Part shown: piece after piece, positions 63,195-64,000 of the stretch
How the letters are laid out: each line of letters begins with the position of its first letter
How positions within the stretch are numbered: position 1 is the first letter of the stretch
Origin: Noviherbaspirillum humi
GTDB taxonomy: Bacteria; Pseudomonadota; Gammaproteobacteria; Burkholderiales; Burkholderiaceae_D
DNA length: 64,000 bases
NCBI RefSeq assembly: GCF_900188095.1
Contig: NZ_FZOT01000005.1
Location: 124,001-188,000, forward strand
Reading direction: 5' to 3'
The notes under the pieces: generated by a model
Seen by the model: only the letters and a program-made list of their open reading frames with translations
What the model was told of the DNA's origin: nothing
Databases searched by the model: none
Translations under genes and position numbers: made by a program

Positions 63195-64000
<806 letters not shown>

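Overview
The window is high-G+C, gene-dense bacterial chromosome. It looks like a betaproteobacterium of the order Burkholderiales, perhaps near Oxalobacteraceae; this is inferred from gene content and order, not from a search. Supporting signs are an EarP/EF-P pair with Arg32 at the EF-P loop tip, a DUF3460-ScpA-PanC block, CysH of the iron-sulfur (APS reductase) type with a DUF934 partner, cysB divergent from a cys operon, lptFG divergent from pepA, and a cheZ-cheA pair.

Layout. 1-2.7 kb: an MFS-acyltransferase fusion (cut by the window edge) divergent from an XRE-type regulator, with a 19-bp palindrome between them. 2.7-5.1 kb: the only clearly accessory stretch. It holds a probable Imm6-family immunity gene with no toxin, a decayed IS5-type transposase end, a broken reverse-strand ORF and an unknown membrane protein. 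5.1-10.2 kb: xthA, pepA, lptF-lptG and a short CbiX/SirB chelatase. 10.2-18.2 kb: assimilatory sulfate reduction (TauE-type exporter, cysI, DUF934, cysH, cysD, cysN, cobA) divergent from cysB. CobA makes precorrin-2, the route to the siroheme of CysI, and the adjacent CbiX-like protein could insert the iron. 18-24.7 kb: HAD hydrolase, methyltransferase, fasciclin lipoprotein, cheZ-cheA, alpha/beta hydrolase.

24.8-33.1 kb: a cobalamin salvage and uptake island (cobT, cobS, cobC, a cobalamin riboswitch, btuB, btuC, btuD, cobU, btuF). 33-39.6 kb: ParA-like ATPase, galU, panC, scpA, DUF3460, GNAT, metG (carrying a palindromic repeat inside its linker). 39.7-41.6 kb: gltX behind a terminator-like leader hairpin, then tRNA-Ala and two identical tRNA-Glu genes.

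41.8-49.2 kb: a formate dehydrogenase locus. A ModE-like regulator with a periplasmic-binding-like domain diverges from a fused NuoE/NuoF-type subunit, the catalytic alpha subunit, an FdhD-like protein lacking the usual cysteine motif and a lone TupB-type permease. No FdsD subunit gene follows. This resembles the two-subunit tungsten FDH1 of Methylorubrum more than the FdsGBACD molybdenum enzyme and is the most interesting metabolic prediction here.

49.2-64 kb: earP-efp, a small lipoprotein, an M48 peptidase/YjgN pair, an MDR oxidoreductase, a bactofilin, purU, an esterase, mog, yjgA, pmbA, dctA and two tandem Tat-exported TRAP substrate-binding proteins, the second cut by the window end. No rRNA, CRISPR array, intact insertion sequence or prophage was seen.
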